This document shows, piece after piece, positions 11,436 through 20,308 of a stretch of DNA of 64,000 nucleotides. Positions within the stretch are counted from its first letter, which is position 1, and each line of letters starts with the position of its first letter. The translations under genes were made by a program, and so were the position numbers. The notes beneath the pieces were generated by a model. It ran no database searches and was not told the DNA's origin. It worked only from the letters and a program-made list of their open reading frames with translations. Origin of the DNA: an uncultured Sulfuricurvum sp. (lineage in GTDB: Bacteria; Campylobacterota; Campylobacteria; Campylobacterales; Sulfurimonadaceae); assembly GCA_903844635.1 (NCBI GenBank), contig CAIMUF010000059.1, positions 62,001-126,000 on the forward strand. Direction: 5' to 3'.

Positions 11436-12122
11436 GTGATATTCGGAAAAATAGATTTTATTAATCTCTTACCCTTTCACGTTTTTATGAAACGTTATGC
11501 TCGAACCTCGCAAGCACAGCAAAGTCTTCATTATCACAAAGGTGTCCCCTCAACTCTTAACCGTGCATTTGCCGCACGACGCATTGATGCCGCTTTTATT
11601 TCAAGCATTACAGCTCGTAACTGCACGCATTTCAATGTCGGAATCGTTGCTAAAAAAGAAGTCCTAAGCGTCTTATCTCTTCCCTGCAATGAGAATAAAA
11701 AAGACACCGATTCCGCAACCTCGAACCTCCTCGCCCAACTGTTAAATATTCAAGGGGAAATTCTCATCGGCGATAAAGCCTTACGCTATTATTACAGTGG
11801 TGGGGAACATACCGATTTAGGAAAAATTTGGAATGAGAAAACGGGATTACCCTTTGTCTTTGCCCTTTTATGTACCCATAATCATACGAATGAACTCAAA
11901 CGTCTTAGTCGTGCTTTTGTCCGTAAACCAATCAAAATCCCTTACTATATTCTGATTGAAAATGCCCGAAAATCTGATTTGACAGCTGCACAAATCACCC
12001 ATTATTTACAGTACATCAGTTACAAAATCGGTAAAAAAGAAAAACAGGGATACAAACGGTTTTTAAAAGAGTCAAAAGAGAGAGGATTGACCCCCTCGAT
12101 GAGGGAGATACGTTATCGCTGA
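11436..12122 (+). CDS. mqnA: Chorismate dehydratase, futalosine menaquinone pathway
   Basis: MqnA/MqnD-fold (DUF178) protein; in Campylobacterota, MqnA makes 3-enolpyruvyl-benzoate from chorismate, the first step of the futalosine route to menaquinone. The N-terminus FGKIDFINLLPFHVF matches the family's start, followed by the characteristic SxAEY-equivalent region RIDAAFISSITAR. About 228 residues, slightly short. GTG at 11436 is preferred because AAAGG lies 8 nt upstream; TTG at 11430 is too close to it. The gene converges on gltX with a 10-nt overlap. Confidence 0.8.
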   Translation: MIFGKIDFINLLPFHVFMKRYARTSQAQQSLHYHKGVPSTLNRAFAARRIDAAFISSITARNCTHFNVGIVAKKEVLSVLSLPCNENKKDTDSATSNLLAQLLNIQGEILIGDKALRYYYSGGEHTDLGKIWNEKTGLPFVFALLCTHNHTNELKRLSRAFVRKPIKIPYYILIENARKSDLTAAQITHYLQYISYKIGKKEKQGYKRFLKESKERGLTPSMREIRYR

Positions 12123-13498
12123 ATCAACGTGTTGATTCGAGCCAATGTCTCCTCAACTCCGATAATCGCCATAACACTATCTAATCCCGGACCTGATAAT
12201 TTTCCCAATAACGCAATGCGTAACGGCTGACCGATTTTACCAAATCCAATTTCAAGCTGTGCTACAACGCTCTCCATCACATGATGATAATCACTTGGCA
12301 AATGAGGTTCTGATGCATTTTGCAAGGCGAGCGCAAACGCTTCTAAAATAGCTCGGCTCTCCTCTTTGTAACCTTTTTTGAGTACCGCTTCATCAAACTC
12401 TGCAGGAGCCACCAAAATTTCCCCTGTAAGCACTGCCATTTCCGCCAATGTCTTTGCACGCTCTTTGACTGCATCCAGTAAAATTTCGCGCTTGTCATGA
12501 CTGATCAACATTACTCCGTGAAATTCAAGAAGTTCACACAGTTGTTCATTGGACATATTTTTAAGATAATGACTGTTCAGCCAATCGAGCTTTTCAGTGT
12601 TATAAACAGAAGCAGAACGGTTAATGTCTTTTGGATCGAACAGTTCCAGCATCTCTGCCATTGAAAAAATCTCTTGATCTCCATGACTCCATCCCAAACG
12701 TACTAAAAAGTTGAGTAACGCTTCAGGGGTATAACCCATCGTTTTATACATCATCACATCGGTTGCGCCATCGCGTTTGGAGAGCTTTTTTCCCTCGCTG
12801 TTATGGATCATCGGAACGTGGAAAAATTTAGGCAAAGGGAAGCCTAAAGCATTATAGACAACGATTTGTTTAGGAGTATTAGAGAGATGATCATCACCTC
12901 GAATAACATCGGTAACCCCCATCAACGCATCATCAACCGCAACGACGAAATTATAAGTCGGAGTACCATCTGCACGAGCAATGATAAAGTCGTCAAGAAT
13001 ATCAGCAACATTGAAAACAACATCTCCCTTAACTCCATCATGAACCGTAATTGAACCCTCTAGCGGTGCTTTGATACGAATAACCGCTTCACACCCTTCC
13101 GGAGGAGTTCCGGTAAAATCGCGGTAACGATTGTCATATTTAGCCCGTTCTTTACGAGCCGTTTGCTCTTCACGTAATGTGTCTAGCTCTACTTTTGACA
13201 TATAGCATTTATAGGCTTTACCCTCATCCAGTAGCTTTTGAGCGTACTCTTGGTAAATTGCTAAACGGCTTGATTGATATTCGATAACACCATCATGTTC
13301 TAGTCCTACCCATTTAAACGCTTCCACAATGGCGAGTGCTGCCGCTTCATCATTACGACTAAAATCAGTATCTTCTATACGAAGTAAAAACTTTCCGCCA
13401 TTGCGACGTGCCCAAAGGTAGCTCAATAATGCAGTACGTAAACCGCCAATGTGCAAATATCCTGTCGGGCTTGGAGCGAAACGTGTTACTATCATCAA
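12113..13498 (-). CDS. gltX: Glutamyl-tRNA synthetase
   Basis: Class I synthetase of 461 residues. HIGH motif in PSPTGYLHIGGLRTAL (about 9-24) and KMSKS equivalent KKLSKRDGA (about 237-245), with the Rossmann core and C-terminal anticodon-binding helices. Campylobacterota often carry two GluRS copies, one charging tRNA-Gln as a mischarging enzyme; which one this is cannot be decided here. Monocistronic by layout. Confidence 0.96.
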   Translation of the reverse strand: MMIVTRFAPSPTGYLHIGGLRTALLSYLWARRNGGKFLLRIEDTDFSRNDEAAALAIVEAFKWVGLEHDGVIEYQSSRLAIYQEYAQKLLDEGKAYKCYMSKVELDTLREEQTARKERAKYDNRYRDFTGTPPEGCEAVIRIKAPLEGSITVHDGVKGDVVFNVADILDDFIIARADGTPTYNFVVAVDDALMGVTDVIRGDDHLSNTPKQIVVYNALGFPLPKFFHVPMIHNSEGKKLSKRDGATDVMMYKTMGYTPEALLNFLVRLGWSHGDQEIFSMAEMLELFDPKDINRSASVYNTEKLDWLNSHYLKNMSNEQLCELLEFHGVMLISHDKREILLDAVKERAKTLAEMAVLTGEILVAPAEFDEAVLKKGYKEESRAILEAFALALQNASEPHLPSDYHHVMESVVAQLEIGFGKIGQPLRIALLGKLSGPGLDSVMAIIGVEETLARINTLIQR

Positions 13499-13580
13499 TA
13501 ATCCTTTTTTGGTTGTCTAATTTTAGTTAAGGCTATGTTAAAAGCGGGTAAAATAGAGAACTTTACCTCAGGAGCAACAA

Positions 13581-14414
13581 TTGCGTTCACTGCTACTCTC
13601 ATCCCTACTCCTTGCATCACTTTGGAGTGCACCCATCGGCGGAGTTGCCATCATGGTCAAAAACAGCCCTATCACTCTCTATGAAGTACAAAAAGAGATG
13701 AAACAAAGTAAAACATCAGCCCAACAAAGTGCCGATACTCTTATTCGTAAAAAACTTGAACAACTCGAAGCCAGTGAAAAAAAGATTACCGTCACTGCAG
13801 CTGAAGTCCAAGAAGAACTAGAGAGAATGGCGAAACAAAATAATCTCTCACTGGAAAAATTTCTGGATGCCATGCAAACTGCACGGGGAATTAGTCAAAG
13901 CGAACTAAAATCAAAACTAGAAGAGAGTCTGACGGGGCAAAAGCTTTACAATGCTATTGCATTTTCCAAAATGGCACAACCTACCGCTAGTGAAGAAGCA
14001 GAATATTATCAGCTTCATCTTGATGAATTTTCACAACCTGAACAATACGTCGTCACGACTTATATAGCTGCCTCTGCTGAAGCACTGCAAGCCAAAATAG
14101 AAGACCCGATGCGCAATGTCGAAAGCGTAGCTTCCAAAGATGAAACGATCCCTTCAAAAGCAATCAATCCCCAACTGTCTCAAATTCTCAATAAAATTGA
14201 AGTGGGTAAATTTGGTCCTATTCTTCCCAATGGGAAAAATGGTTTTATGAGTTTTTACATGAAAGACAAACCTAATCTTGTGACTGAAAATCTTGACTCA
14301 GTACGACCACAAATCAGCAATGCGATTATGGGAGAAAAACGAAATCAAGTGCTTAACGATTATTTTACGCGGTTACGATTAGGTGCAGATATTCAAGTGG
14401 TACGATTGCCGTAA
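13581..14414 (+). CDS. SurA-like periplasmic chaperone / peptidyl-prolyl isomerase
   Basis: 277 residues: a signal peptide (1-17, ending WSAP), a SurA N-terminal-like helical domain (about 18-130; AIMVKNSPITLYEV, RKKLEQL), then a degenerate parvulin-like region (about 145-250) and a C-terminal helix. Likely helps outer-membrane proteins fold in the periplasm. The start is TTG at 13581, six bases after AGGAG; no better start lies nearby. Parvulin catalytic residues are not clear, so chaperone activity is safer than isomerase activity. Confidence 0.75.
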   Translation: MRSLLLSSLLLASLWSAPIGGVAIMVKNSPITLYEVQKEMKQSKTSAQQSADTLIRKKLEQLEASEKKITVTAAEVQEELERMAKQNNLSLEKFLDAMQTARGISQSELKSKLEESLTGQKLYNAIAFSKMAQPTASEEAEYYQLHLDEFSQPEQYVVTTYIAASAEALQAKIEDPMRNVESVASKDETIPSKAINPQLSQILNKIEVGKFGPILPNGKNGFMSFYMKDKPNLVTENLDSVRPQISNAIMGEKRNQVLNDYFTRLRLGADIQVVRLP

Positions 14415-14422
14415 AGGCAATC
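14404..14422. terminator. Hairpin between convergent genes
   Basis: GATTGCC-GTAAA-GGCAATC, a perfect 7-bp stem covering the stop of the SurA-like gene and sitting just before the accC stop. No strong T run follows, so termination is plausible but not certain. Confidence 0.45.
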
Positions 14423-14423
14423 C

Positions 14424-15764
14424 TTACCCTTTATAATTTTCGAGGTATTTTGTATCGAAGTTGTTGTTAATGAAATCAGGGTTTTTCATCATTTTCTGAT
14501 GAAATGGAATCGTTGTTTTAATTCCTGTAACCGTAAATTCACTCAATGCACGGTGCATACGAGCAATCGCATCATTACGATCTTTTCCGTATACGATGAG
14601 TTTTCCAATCATTGAGTCATACGTAGGAGGAACCATATATCCTGCATGTACATGTGTGTCGATACGGACATTGCGACCACCCGGTGCTATCCACTCGGTA
14701 ATTCTACCTGGACATGGCAAAAATCGGATAGGATCTTCCGCTGTAATACGACATTCAATAGAGTGCCCGCTAAGAACCACAGTATCTTGTGATGGCAAAG
14801 CTTCACCCTCGGCTACACGAATCATCATCTCGATAAGATCTAATCCGCTTACCATTTCAGACACCGTATGTTCTACTTGAAGACGAGTGTTCATCTCCAT
14901 AAAATAGAAATTTTTGTCCGCATCCAAAAGGTATTCAAACGTTCCTGCACCCTCGTATTTAATAAACTTCGTTGCACGAACAGCAGAGGCATGAAGCTCT
15001 GCACGAATTTCAGGAGTTAACGCAACTGCAGGAGATTCCTCGATGAGCTTTTGATGACGACGCTGCATAGAACAATCACGCTCACCGATATGCAATACAT
15101 TACCATGACTATCCGCAATGATTTGAACTTCGATATGGCGCGGGTTTTTGATGAATTTTTCCATATAAATGGTTCCATCGCCAAACGCCGTAATCGCTTC
15201 TGCTTCTGCTGCTAAAAAGGCATTTTCAATACCGCCTTCTTCTTCAACAACACGCATTCCGCGTCCGCCACCGCCAGCTGCCGCCTTAAGGATGATAGGG
15301 AAACCAACCTCTTTAGCACGAACACGAGCTTCAGCGATATCTTTGATTGCACCATCAGAGCCCGGTACAACAGGGACTCCGGCTGCGATCATGACATCTT
15401 TGGCTTTGGATTTATCGGACATCATCACCATAACTTCCGGAGTCGGTCCGATAAATTTGATCCCGTGATGGGTACAAATCTCTACGAAATGTTGATTTTC
15501 ACTCAAAAATCCATATCCTGGAAAAATGGCATCACAATTACTAATTTCTGCCGCAGCAATAATAGAGGGAATATTTAGGTAACTACTCGAACTTGGTGCG
15601 GCACCGATACAAATAGCAGCATCCGCAAGTTTAAGATACGAAGCATCTTTATCCGCAGTCGAATAAACGGCAACAGCCTCTTTACCCATCTCTTGGATCG
15701 TACGAATGGCACGAAGAGCAATTTCGCCGCGATTTGCGACTAAAATTCGTTTAATTTCCGCCAT
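14424..15764 (-). CDS. accC: Acetyl-CoA carboxylase biotin carboxylase subunit
   Basis: Carboxylates BCCP-biotin with bicarbonate and ATP, the first half of malonyl-CoA synthesis. 446 residues, family-typical. Seen: start KRILVANRGEIALRAIR, the ATP-grasp glycine loop AAAGGGGRGMRVV, RDCSMQRRHQKLIEE, and EMNTRLQVEHTVSE with the catalytic Glu/Arg. It is 2 nt downstream of accB in the usual accB-accC operon. Confidence 0.98.
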   Translation of the reverse strand: MAEIKRILVANRGEIALRAIRTIQEMGKEAVAVYSTADKDASYLKLADAAICIGAAPSSSSYLNIPSIIAAAEISNCDAIFPGYGFLSENQHFVEICTHHGIKFIGPTPEVMVMMSDKSKAKDVMIAAGVPVVPGSDGAIKDIAEARVRAKEVGFPIILKAAAGGGGRGMRVVEEEGGIENAFLAAEAEAITAFGDGTIYMEKFIKNPRHIEVQIIADSHGNVLHIGERDCSMQRRHQKLIEESPAVALTPEIRAELHASAVRATKFIKYEGAGTFEYLLDADKNFYFMEMNTRLQVEHTVSEMVSGLDLIEMMIRVAEGEALPSQDTVVLSGHSIECRITAEDPIRFLPCPGRITEWIAPGGRNVRIDTHVHAGYMVPPTYDSMIGKLIVYGKDRNDAIARMHRALSEFTVTGIKTTIPFHQKMMKNPDFINNNFDTKYLENYKG

Positions 15765-15766
15765 GA

Positions 15767-16219
15767 TTAAAGCTTCTTAACAGCGTACAATGGCATATCG
15801 TATTCAACTGCTTGCCCATCAGATTTTAGGATCTCAAGGATTTCACAGTCGAACTCAGCTTCAAGCTCATTCATAATTTTCATTGCTTCTAAAATCGCAA
15901 CAACTTGACCTTTTTTAACACGATCACCGACTTTAACAAAAGCCGCTGAGTCAGGAGAAGGAGAAGAATAAAATGTCCCTACCATGGGTGATAAAATCGC
16001 ATCACCGCTAATCGGTGCAGATACAGACTCTGCGCTAACTGCTGCTGCAACAACAGGTGCACTTACTGTGGCTACAGGCGCTGCCATCATTATAGGCGCT
16101 TGAACTACGCCAACATTTTTTTCTAACTCAATCGAAAAAGAGTCCAAAGTGATTTTTAATTTTGAAAGAGTACTTGCGTCAAACTCTTGTACTAGTGTCT
16201 TAATTTGTTTCATATCCAT
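15767..16219 (-). CDS. accB: Biotin carboxyl carrier protein of acetyl-CoA carboxylase
   Basis: 150 residues: an N-terminal helix (MKQIKTLVQEFD), an Ala/Pro/Val-rich flexible linker (about 40-75), and a biotinyl domain (about 76-150) with the biotinylated lysine in LEAMKIMNEL. The ATG at 16219 follows AGGAG by 10 nt; a second ATG is two codons in. Operon with accC. Confidence 0.97.
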   Translation of the reverse strand: MDMKQIKTLVQEFDASTLSKLKITLDSFSIELEKNVGVVQAPIMMAAPVATVSAPVVAAAVSAESVSAPISGDAILSPMVGTFYSSPSPDSAAFVKVGDRVKKGQVVAILEAMKIMNELEAEFDCEILEILKSDGQAVEYDMPLYAVKKL

Positions 16220-16292
16220 GGGTGAATCGCTCCTAAAAGTAGGGTAATAGATATGCTATACTACCATAAATTAAATTAACATTGGATAGTAC

Positions 16293-16853
16293 ATGGGCCT
16301 CAAAAGTGATGGATGGATTCGAAAAATGGCACTCGATGAGGGGATGATTTCCCCATTTTGTGAGGATCAAGTAGGAGTAGGAGTAGTTAGTTACGGACTT
16401 AGTTCGTATGGATATGATATTCGTGTAACAAATGAATTTAAAATTTTTACTAACCTAAATTCGACAGTTGTTGACCCAAAACTCTTTGATGATGCCAATG
16501 TTGTAGATTTTGTCGGGGATGTATGTATCGTCCCTCCTAACTCGTTTGCACTGGCAAGAACTGTAGAGTATTTCAAAATTCCAAGGGATGTACTTGCCAT
16601 TTGTTTGGGAAAATCAACTTATGCCCGTTGTGGTATTATCGTCAACGTCACTCCGTTTGAACCTGAGTTTGAAGGTCATATTACCATCGAGATTTCCAAT
16701 ACAACTCCTCTTCCAGCTAAAATTTATGCCAATGAAGGGATCGCACAAGTTCTCTTTTTACAAGGTGACGAAGTGTGTGAAAAGAGCTACAAAGACAAAA
16801 GTGGAAAGTACCAAGGGCAAGAGGGAATCACACTTCCACGAATTTTGAAGTAA
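16293..16853 (+). CDS. dcd: dCTP deaminase
   Basis: Deaminates dCTP to dUTP for thymidylate synthesis. 186 residues; the family block [19 protein letters not shown] (residues about 108-126) with the catalytic Glu in [12 protein letters not shown], followed by [22 protein letters not shown] extended -10 lies at 16254-16262. Divergent from accB. Confidence 0.96.
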   Translation: MGLKSDGWIRKMALDEGMISPFCEDQVGVGVVSYGLSSYGYDIRVTNEFKIFTNLNSTVVDPKLFDDANVVDFVGDVCIVPPNSFALARTVEYFKIPRDVLAICLGKSTYARCGIIVNVTPFEPEFEGHITIEISNTTPLPAKIYANEGIAQVLFLQGDEVCEKSYKDKSGKYQGQEGITLPRILK

Positions 16854-16858
16854 TTTCT

Positions 16859-16879
16859 CCCATATCCGAAAGATATGGG
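16859..16879 (+). terminator. Hairpin just after dcd
   Basis: CCCATATC-CGAAA-GATATGGG, a perfect 8-bp stem six bases after the dcd stop. It lacks a T tract and runs directly into the 75-nt repeat, so it could be a terminator or part of that element. Confidence 0.4.
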
Positions 16880-16953
16880 TAGCTTCAGGGGGTGCAGGGA
16901 AATTTGTCCCTGCCACTTTGTGGGCTTTGCCCAAAAAAAGTGTATAACATCAG
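16879..16953 (+). repeat. Intergenic 75-nt hairpin repeat, copy 1
   Basis: Starts GTAGCTTCAGGGGG and ends TAACATCAG; closely similar to 52325-52399. It contains two hairpins: CAGGGA/TCCCTG, and CACTTT..GGGC TTT GCCC..AAAGTG. Non-coding on both strands. It lies between dcd and the DUF465 gene. Confidence 0.8.
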
Positions 16954-17004
16954 CAAAAAAGTGCTAAAATTCCAAAAGTTTATTAAATATTACAAGGAGC
17001 TACC

Positions 17005-17241
17005 ATGTTACATGAATACCGTGACGTTATTACCCATATGAAAGAAAACAATGCGGCAAATGCCCATTTTTTGAAAATTTTCGACCGTCACAACAGTTTA
17101 GACGATCAAATTACTGAAGCTGAAAAAGGGAATGTTCCTTTAACCGATTTGGAGCTTGAAAAACTCAAAAAAGAAAAATTATTGCTTAAAGATGAAGCGT
17201 ATGCAATGATCATCGACTACAAAAAAGAGCACAGCCTCTAA
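17005..17241 (+). CDS. DUF465 (YdcH-like) small helical protein
   Basis: 78 residues, two long charged helices typical of DUF465/YdcH: start MLHEYRDVI, middle FDRHNSLDDQI, later LKKEKLLLKDEAYAMI. Function unknown; such proteins are small and cytosolic. Good site CAAGGAG upstream. Probably transcribed alone and ended by the hairpin at 17241. Confidence 0.85.
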   Translation: MLHEYRDVITHMKENNAANAHFLKIFDRHNSLDDQITEAEKGNVPLTDLELEKLKKEKLLLKDEAYAMIIDYKKEHSL

Positions 17242-17265
17242 AAGTCGCCTCTGACGAGGCACTTT
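17241..17265 (+). terminator. Rho-independent terminator after the DUF465 gene
   Basis: AAAGT(c)GCCTC-TGAC-GAGGCACTTT hairpin followed by a pyrimidine/T-rich tract. Confidence 0.7.
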
Positions 17266-17326
17266 CTCCTTTTCCCTCCTCTCTATTGATATTATTTTTT
17301 GATACATTCTTGGGTGTACTTTCAGC

Positions 17327-17355
17327 TTGACAGTGATAGCATTACTTTTTATTGT
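17327..17355 (+). promoter_or_regulatory. Sigma70-type promoter for the GAF gene pair
   Basis: TTGACA at 17327-17332, a 17-nt spacer, TATTGT at 17350-17355. The gene starts 26 nt further on, after AAGGAAA. One of the few promoters in the window with a good -35. Confidence 0.6.
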
Positions 17356-17380
17356 GCAAAATTATTAATAAGGAAAATTT

Positions 17381-17908
17381 ATGGATTCAAACCCTACGTT
17401 TAGCAAATTAGCCGATTTCGGGCGCGCTCTATTAACTAAACCTACTTTAAATGAGGGGCTTCCGATCATTTCTGAATACGCTAAGGGCGTCAGTGGTGCC
17501 CAGCGATGCTCTATTTTTATTCGTAATTTTACGAATAAAACTCTCTGGACGACACTTGCCGATGAAACTGACACCATTACACTTCATGAAAATGACGGTA
17601 TAGCAGGGCAAACCATCAAAGAAGGCAAACCTCTTCTCATTAATGACCCCTACAACGATGACCATTTTTTATCTACTGTTGATGACAAAACAGGTTTTAT
17701 TACTAACAATATTGCTTCTATCCCTATTTTTGATTCCAATCGACGAATTATAGGAGTATTTCAGCTGCTCAATAAACCTAATGGGTTTAGTGTTGAGGAT
17801 ACCAAATCAATGATTTTCTTTGCACATTATATTAGTACGTACTTGGAACTGGCCCTCTCATTCGACAATCAAGGAACATTACTAAAAAAGGAAACACATG
17901 GGGATTGA
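17381..17908 (+). CDS. Stand-alone GAF domain protein 1
   Basis: 175 residues, essentially one GAF domain (about 10-160) with no output domain, signal or membrane segment. Conserved GAF features: QRCSIFIRN, DGIAGQTIKEGKPLLINDPYND, SIPIFDS..IIGVFQLLNK. The cyclic-nucleotide-GAF motif NK(x)nF(x)3DE is incomplete here (NK..F...DT). It overlaps its paralogue by 11 nt, so the two are made together and could heterodimerise. Ligand unknown. Confidence 0.85.
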   Translation: MDSNPTFSKLADFGRALLTKPTLNEGLPIISEYAKGVSGAQRCSIFIRNFTNKTLWTTLADETDTITLHENDGIAGQTIKEGKPLLINDPYNDDHFLSTVDDKTGFITNNIASIPIFDSNRRIIGVFQLLNKPNGFSVEDTKSMIFFAHYISTYLELALSFDNQGTLLKKETHGD

Positions 17909-18398
17909 AATTTACCAACGCATTGCACAATTTGGAAAAATGTTAGCTCAATTTGACACTATCGACACGACACTGCCTTCCATCGCCGAAGAAGCAAAAG
18001 CTATCATTAATGCAGAGAGATGTTCAATCTTTATTGTCGATCACTCTACCGACATGCTCTGGACAAAACTCAGCGATGGGATTGGACGTATTGCTATTGC
18101 TCTTGATTCAGGCATCGTCGGACTGTGTGCTTCCTCTGAGCAATCCGTTATTGTCAATAATCCTTATGAAGATAGCCGTTTTTTATCCAAGATTGATGAA
18201 AAAAGCGGCTTCGTCACCCGAAACATTCTTACCATTCCTATTTTTAATTCCAAACAAAATGTTGTTGGAGTCATTCAATTACTCAATAAATACAATGGCG
18301 ATTTTGATGAAAGTGACGAAGGAATTATGGGATTTTTTGCGAACTACGTCAGCGGAACATTGGAATTGGCACTCTTGATGGAGGAAAATAAGAAGTAA
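17898..18398 (+). CDS. Stand-alone GAF domain protein 2
   Basis: 166 residues, a single GAF domain closely similar to the preceding gene product over its whole length: ERCSIFIVD, SGIVGLCASSEQSVIVNNPYED, TIPIFNS..VVGVIQLLNK. It carries the complete NK(x)4F(x)3DE motif seen in cyclic-nucleotide-binding GAF domains (NKYNGDFDESDE). ATG at 17898 after AAGGAA, within the end of gene 1. A tandem duplication. Role inferred only as small-molecule sensing. Confidence 0.85.
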   Translation: MGIEIYQRIAQFGKMLAQFDTIDTTLPSIAEEAKAIINAERCSIFIVDHSTDMLWTKLSDGIGRIAIALDSGIVGLCASSEQSVIVNNPYEDSRFLSKIDEKSGFVTRNILTIPIFNSKQNVVGVIQLLNKYNGDFDESDEGIMGFFANYVSGTLELALLMEENKK

Positions 18399-18413
18399 TT
18401 TTTTTATCTCCAG

Positions 18414-18435
18414 CATTCCCGTCTTCACGGGAATG
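18414..18435. terminator. Bidirectional hairpin, half copy of a palindromic repeat
   Basis: CATTCCCGT-CTTC-ACGGGAATG between the convergent GAF gene and asnB, preceded by a T run on the + strand. The core is identical to 37165-37185, so it belongs to the same repeat family. Confidence 0.65.
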
Positions 18436-18441
18436 ACGACA

Positions 18442-20226
18442 TCACAATAATTCTTTCTTCATCCAATGGCTTAAGCAGTACAGTCCCCATGTGTGCTGTT
18501 TGAACTTTCCTCGATGTGCCATCTCAATGTATTTTTCCAGTTCCTGAGTATGAAACAATCCCGTTTGCGCATTAACCTCCCGTATTAAATCAATCCGATT
18601 TGAGGCAATCAACCACTCCATATAGGGATTTGCAAACCCTTTTTTCTTCCGATTTAAAATCTCATCACTCAAATATTTTTTTCCCATCTGTTTGAGTAGG
18701 TATTTTGTTCCCCCCTCTCCAATACGGGTTTGAGAATCAAGAGAAAAAACAGCCTCTGCAAAACTGTGATCCAAAAAAGGGGCTCGTGCTTCAAGCGTAT
18801 GTGCCATTGACATTCGATCCAGCTTCGTCAAAAAATGCTCCCCCACAAAAAGTTTTAAATCGATAGCGCTGTACCAATGTGAGGGATGCGTATAATTGCT
18901 CTCCTCGAATTTTTGTCGATAAACCTCTATAAATCGTAATGATTCGTTATCCCGCACATTTTGTCGTAACAACAAATTTTGCTGTAAATCGGTGAATTTT
19001 TCTCCCGACGTACGGAAAAGTAATGACTCATCAAAAATTCGCTTGTACCATTCCCATTCACGGTTCATCGAAAAGTTGCTGTGAAAATACTTTTTGAGCC
19101 AATTTTTATGGTGAAGAGCAGACGCTTTTTCGATGTCAAGATACTCAAAATACTGTCGATAGCCAAGAAAGAGCTCATCTGAACCCTCCCCGCTTAGAAC
19201 AACTTTATATCCTTCTGAAGCAATTCGTTGCATCAATAGATACAACGGCAACGCAGCAGGGTCATTAAGCGGCTCGTCCATTTGATCCAAAACCATATCT
19301 AAGTTTTCATCAAAATCATGACGTGAAATCACCACTTCGGTGTTTTCTAACCCCAACTCATCGGCCGTAACTTTTGCATTTGCACGCTCATCATACCCAC
19401 TGTATTCATCGTATCCGAGAGTAAATGTTGGCAGTTTTCGACCTTGTGCTTTTGCAATAGCACAAATCATCGCACTGTCAATCCCTCCAGAGAGCAAAGC
19501 ACAGGTAGGGACATCCGTATCCAATCTTTTTTGGATGCTTTGATGGAGTAAGTCTTCGATATTTGACTGGGAGTTTTGCGGTGCATCCAAAATAGTGTAA
19601 TAACTTTGCTTGATGATCCTACCTTGTTCAAAACAAAGATACTCCCCCGAGTCAAGTTTAGAAACCCCATCATAAAATGTGTATGGTGACGTAGGGGCTA
19701 AAAACGAGAGATACGAACGCATCGCATCTTCGTTCATTTTGACAGAGGATAAAAATGGTTTTATTGCTTTAATCTCTGAAGCAAAGACAAATGCATCCGC
19801 TCCTTGATAATAAAACATCGGCTTTTTTCCAAACCGATCCCGCACCAAATAAAGCTTATTTTCATCCACAAGTGCAAACGCAAACATCCCCTCAAAGTGC
19901 CTGATGCATTCAATTCCCCACCGTTGATATGCTGCTAAAACAACTTCCGCATCGCTGTGTGTCTGCCAAGAAAATCCTTCCAATTCAAGACGCAATTTTT
20001 TATGATTGTAAATTTCACCATTAAAACTCAAAAGAAGATTTTTGTATCGTAAAGGCTGGTGAGATCGGTGATGATTATCCGTAACTGAGAGACGCTGATG
20101 AGCTAAAAAAAAACCTCTTTCTTCAACGATACCGCAATGATCCTGACCACGATGCGCCAATGTTGCCAAAGCCCTACGAGCTTTTTGCGGAGTATAATCA
20201 CCAATAATTCCAAATACTCCACACAC
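18442..20226 (-). CDS. asnB: Glutamine-dependent asparagine synthase
   Basis: 594 residues. The N-terminal class II amidotransferase domain starts with the catalytic Cys2 (MCGVFGI) and holds SFNGEIYNH; the C-terminal synthetase domain has the PP-loop LLSGGIDSAMI (about 240-250) and the GEGSDELFLGY motif. The start is GTG at 20226 after AAGGGG. It could make asparagine, or like several family members beside glycan clusters amidate a sugar or peptide; its position next to the pgl operon permits the second, but sequence does not settle it. Confidence 0.9.
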   Translation of the reverse strand: MCGVFGIIGDYTPQKARRALATLAHRGQDHCGIVEERGFFLAHQRLSVTDNHHRSHQPLRYKNLLLSFNGEIYNHKKLRLELEGFSWQTHSDAEVVLAAYQRWGIECIRHFEGMFAFALVDENKLYLVRDRFGKKPMFYYQGADAFVFASEIKAIKPFLSSVKMNEDAMRSYLSFLAPTSPYTFYDGVSKLDSGEYLCFEQGRIIKQSYYTILDAPQNSQSNIEDLLHQSIQKRLDTDVPTCALLSGGIDSAMICAIAKAQGRKLPTFTLGYDEYSGYDERANAKVTADELGLENTEVVISRHDFDENLDMVLDQMDEPLNDPAALPLYLLMQRIASEGYKVVLSGEGSDELFLGYRQYFEYLDIEKASALHHKNWLKKYFHSNFSMNREWEWYKRIFDESLLFRTSGEKFTDLQQNLLLRQNVRDNESLRFIEVYRQKFEESNYTHPSHWYSAIDLKLFVGEHFLTKLDRMSMAHTLEARAPFLDHSFAEAVFSLDSQTRIGEGGTKYLLKQMGKKYLSDEILNRKKKGFANPYMEWLIASNRIDLIREVNAQTGLFHTQELEKYIEMAHRGKFKQHTWGLYCLSHWMKKELL

Positions 20227-20256
20227 TTGACAGCCCCTTGATATTAAAGTTTTCAG

Positions 20257-20263
20257 TATTATA
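20257..20263. promoter_or_regulatory. Divergent -10 boxes between asnB and the pgl-side gene
   Basis: TATAAT reads leftward at 20258-20263 (for asnB) and TATTAT rightward at 20257-20262, in the only 82-nt gap between the divergent genes. Confidence 0.4.
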
Positions 20264-20308
20264 CGCTATCATAAGAAAATCACATTTTTATTCAAAGAAC
20301 ACAATACG

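Noticed and set aside
12121-12138. Perfect palindrome GAATCAAC-GT-GTTGATTC at the gltX/mqnA convergent end as a terminator
   Set aside because: It lies inside the gltX coding end and has no T run on either strand; it may be chance or codon-driven.
17311-17327. GG-N10-GC pattern upstream of the GAF genes as a sigma54 promoter
   Set aside because: Only the GG and GC positions fit; TGGCAC and TTGC bodies are poor, and a better TTGACA-N17-TATTGT promoter lies just downstream.
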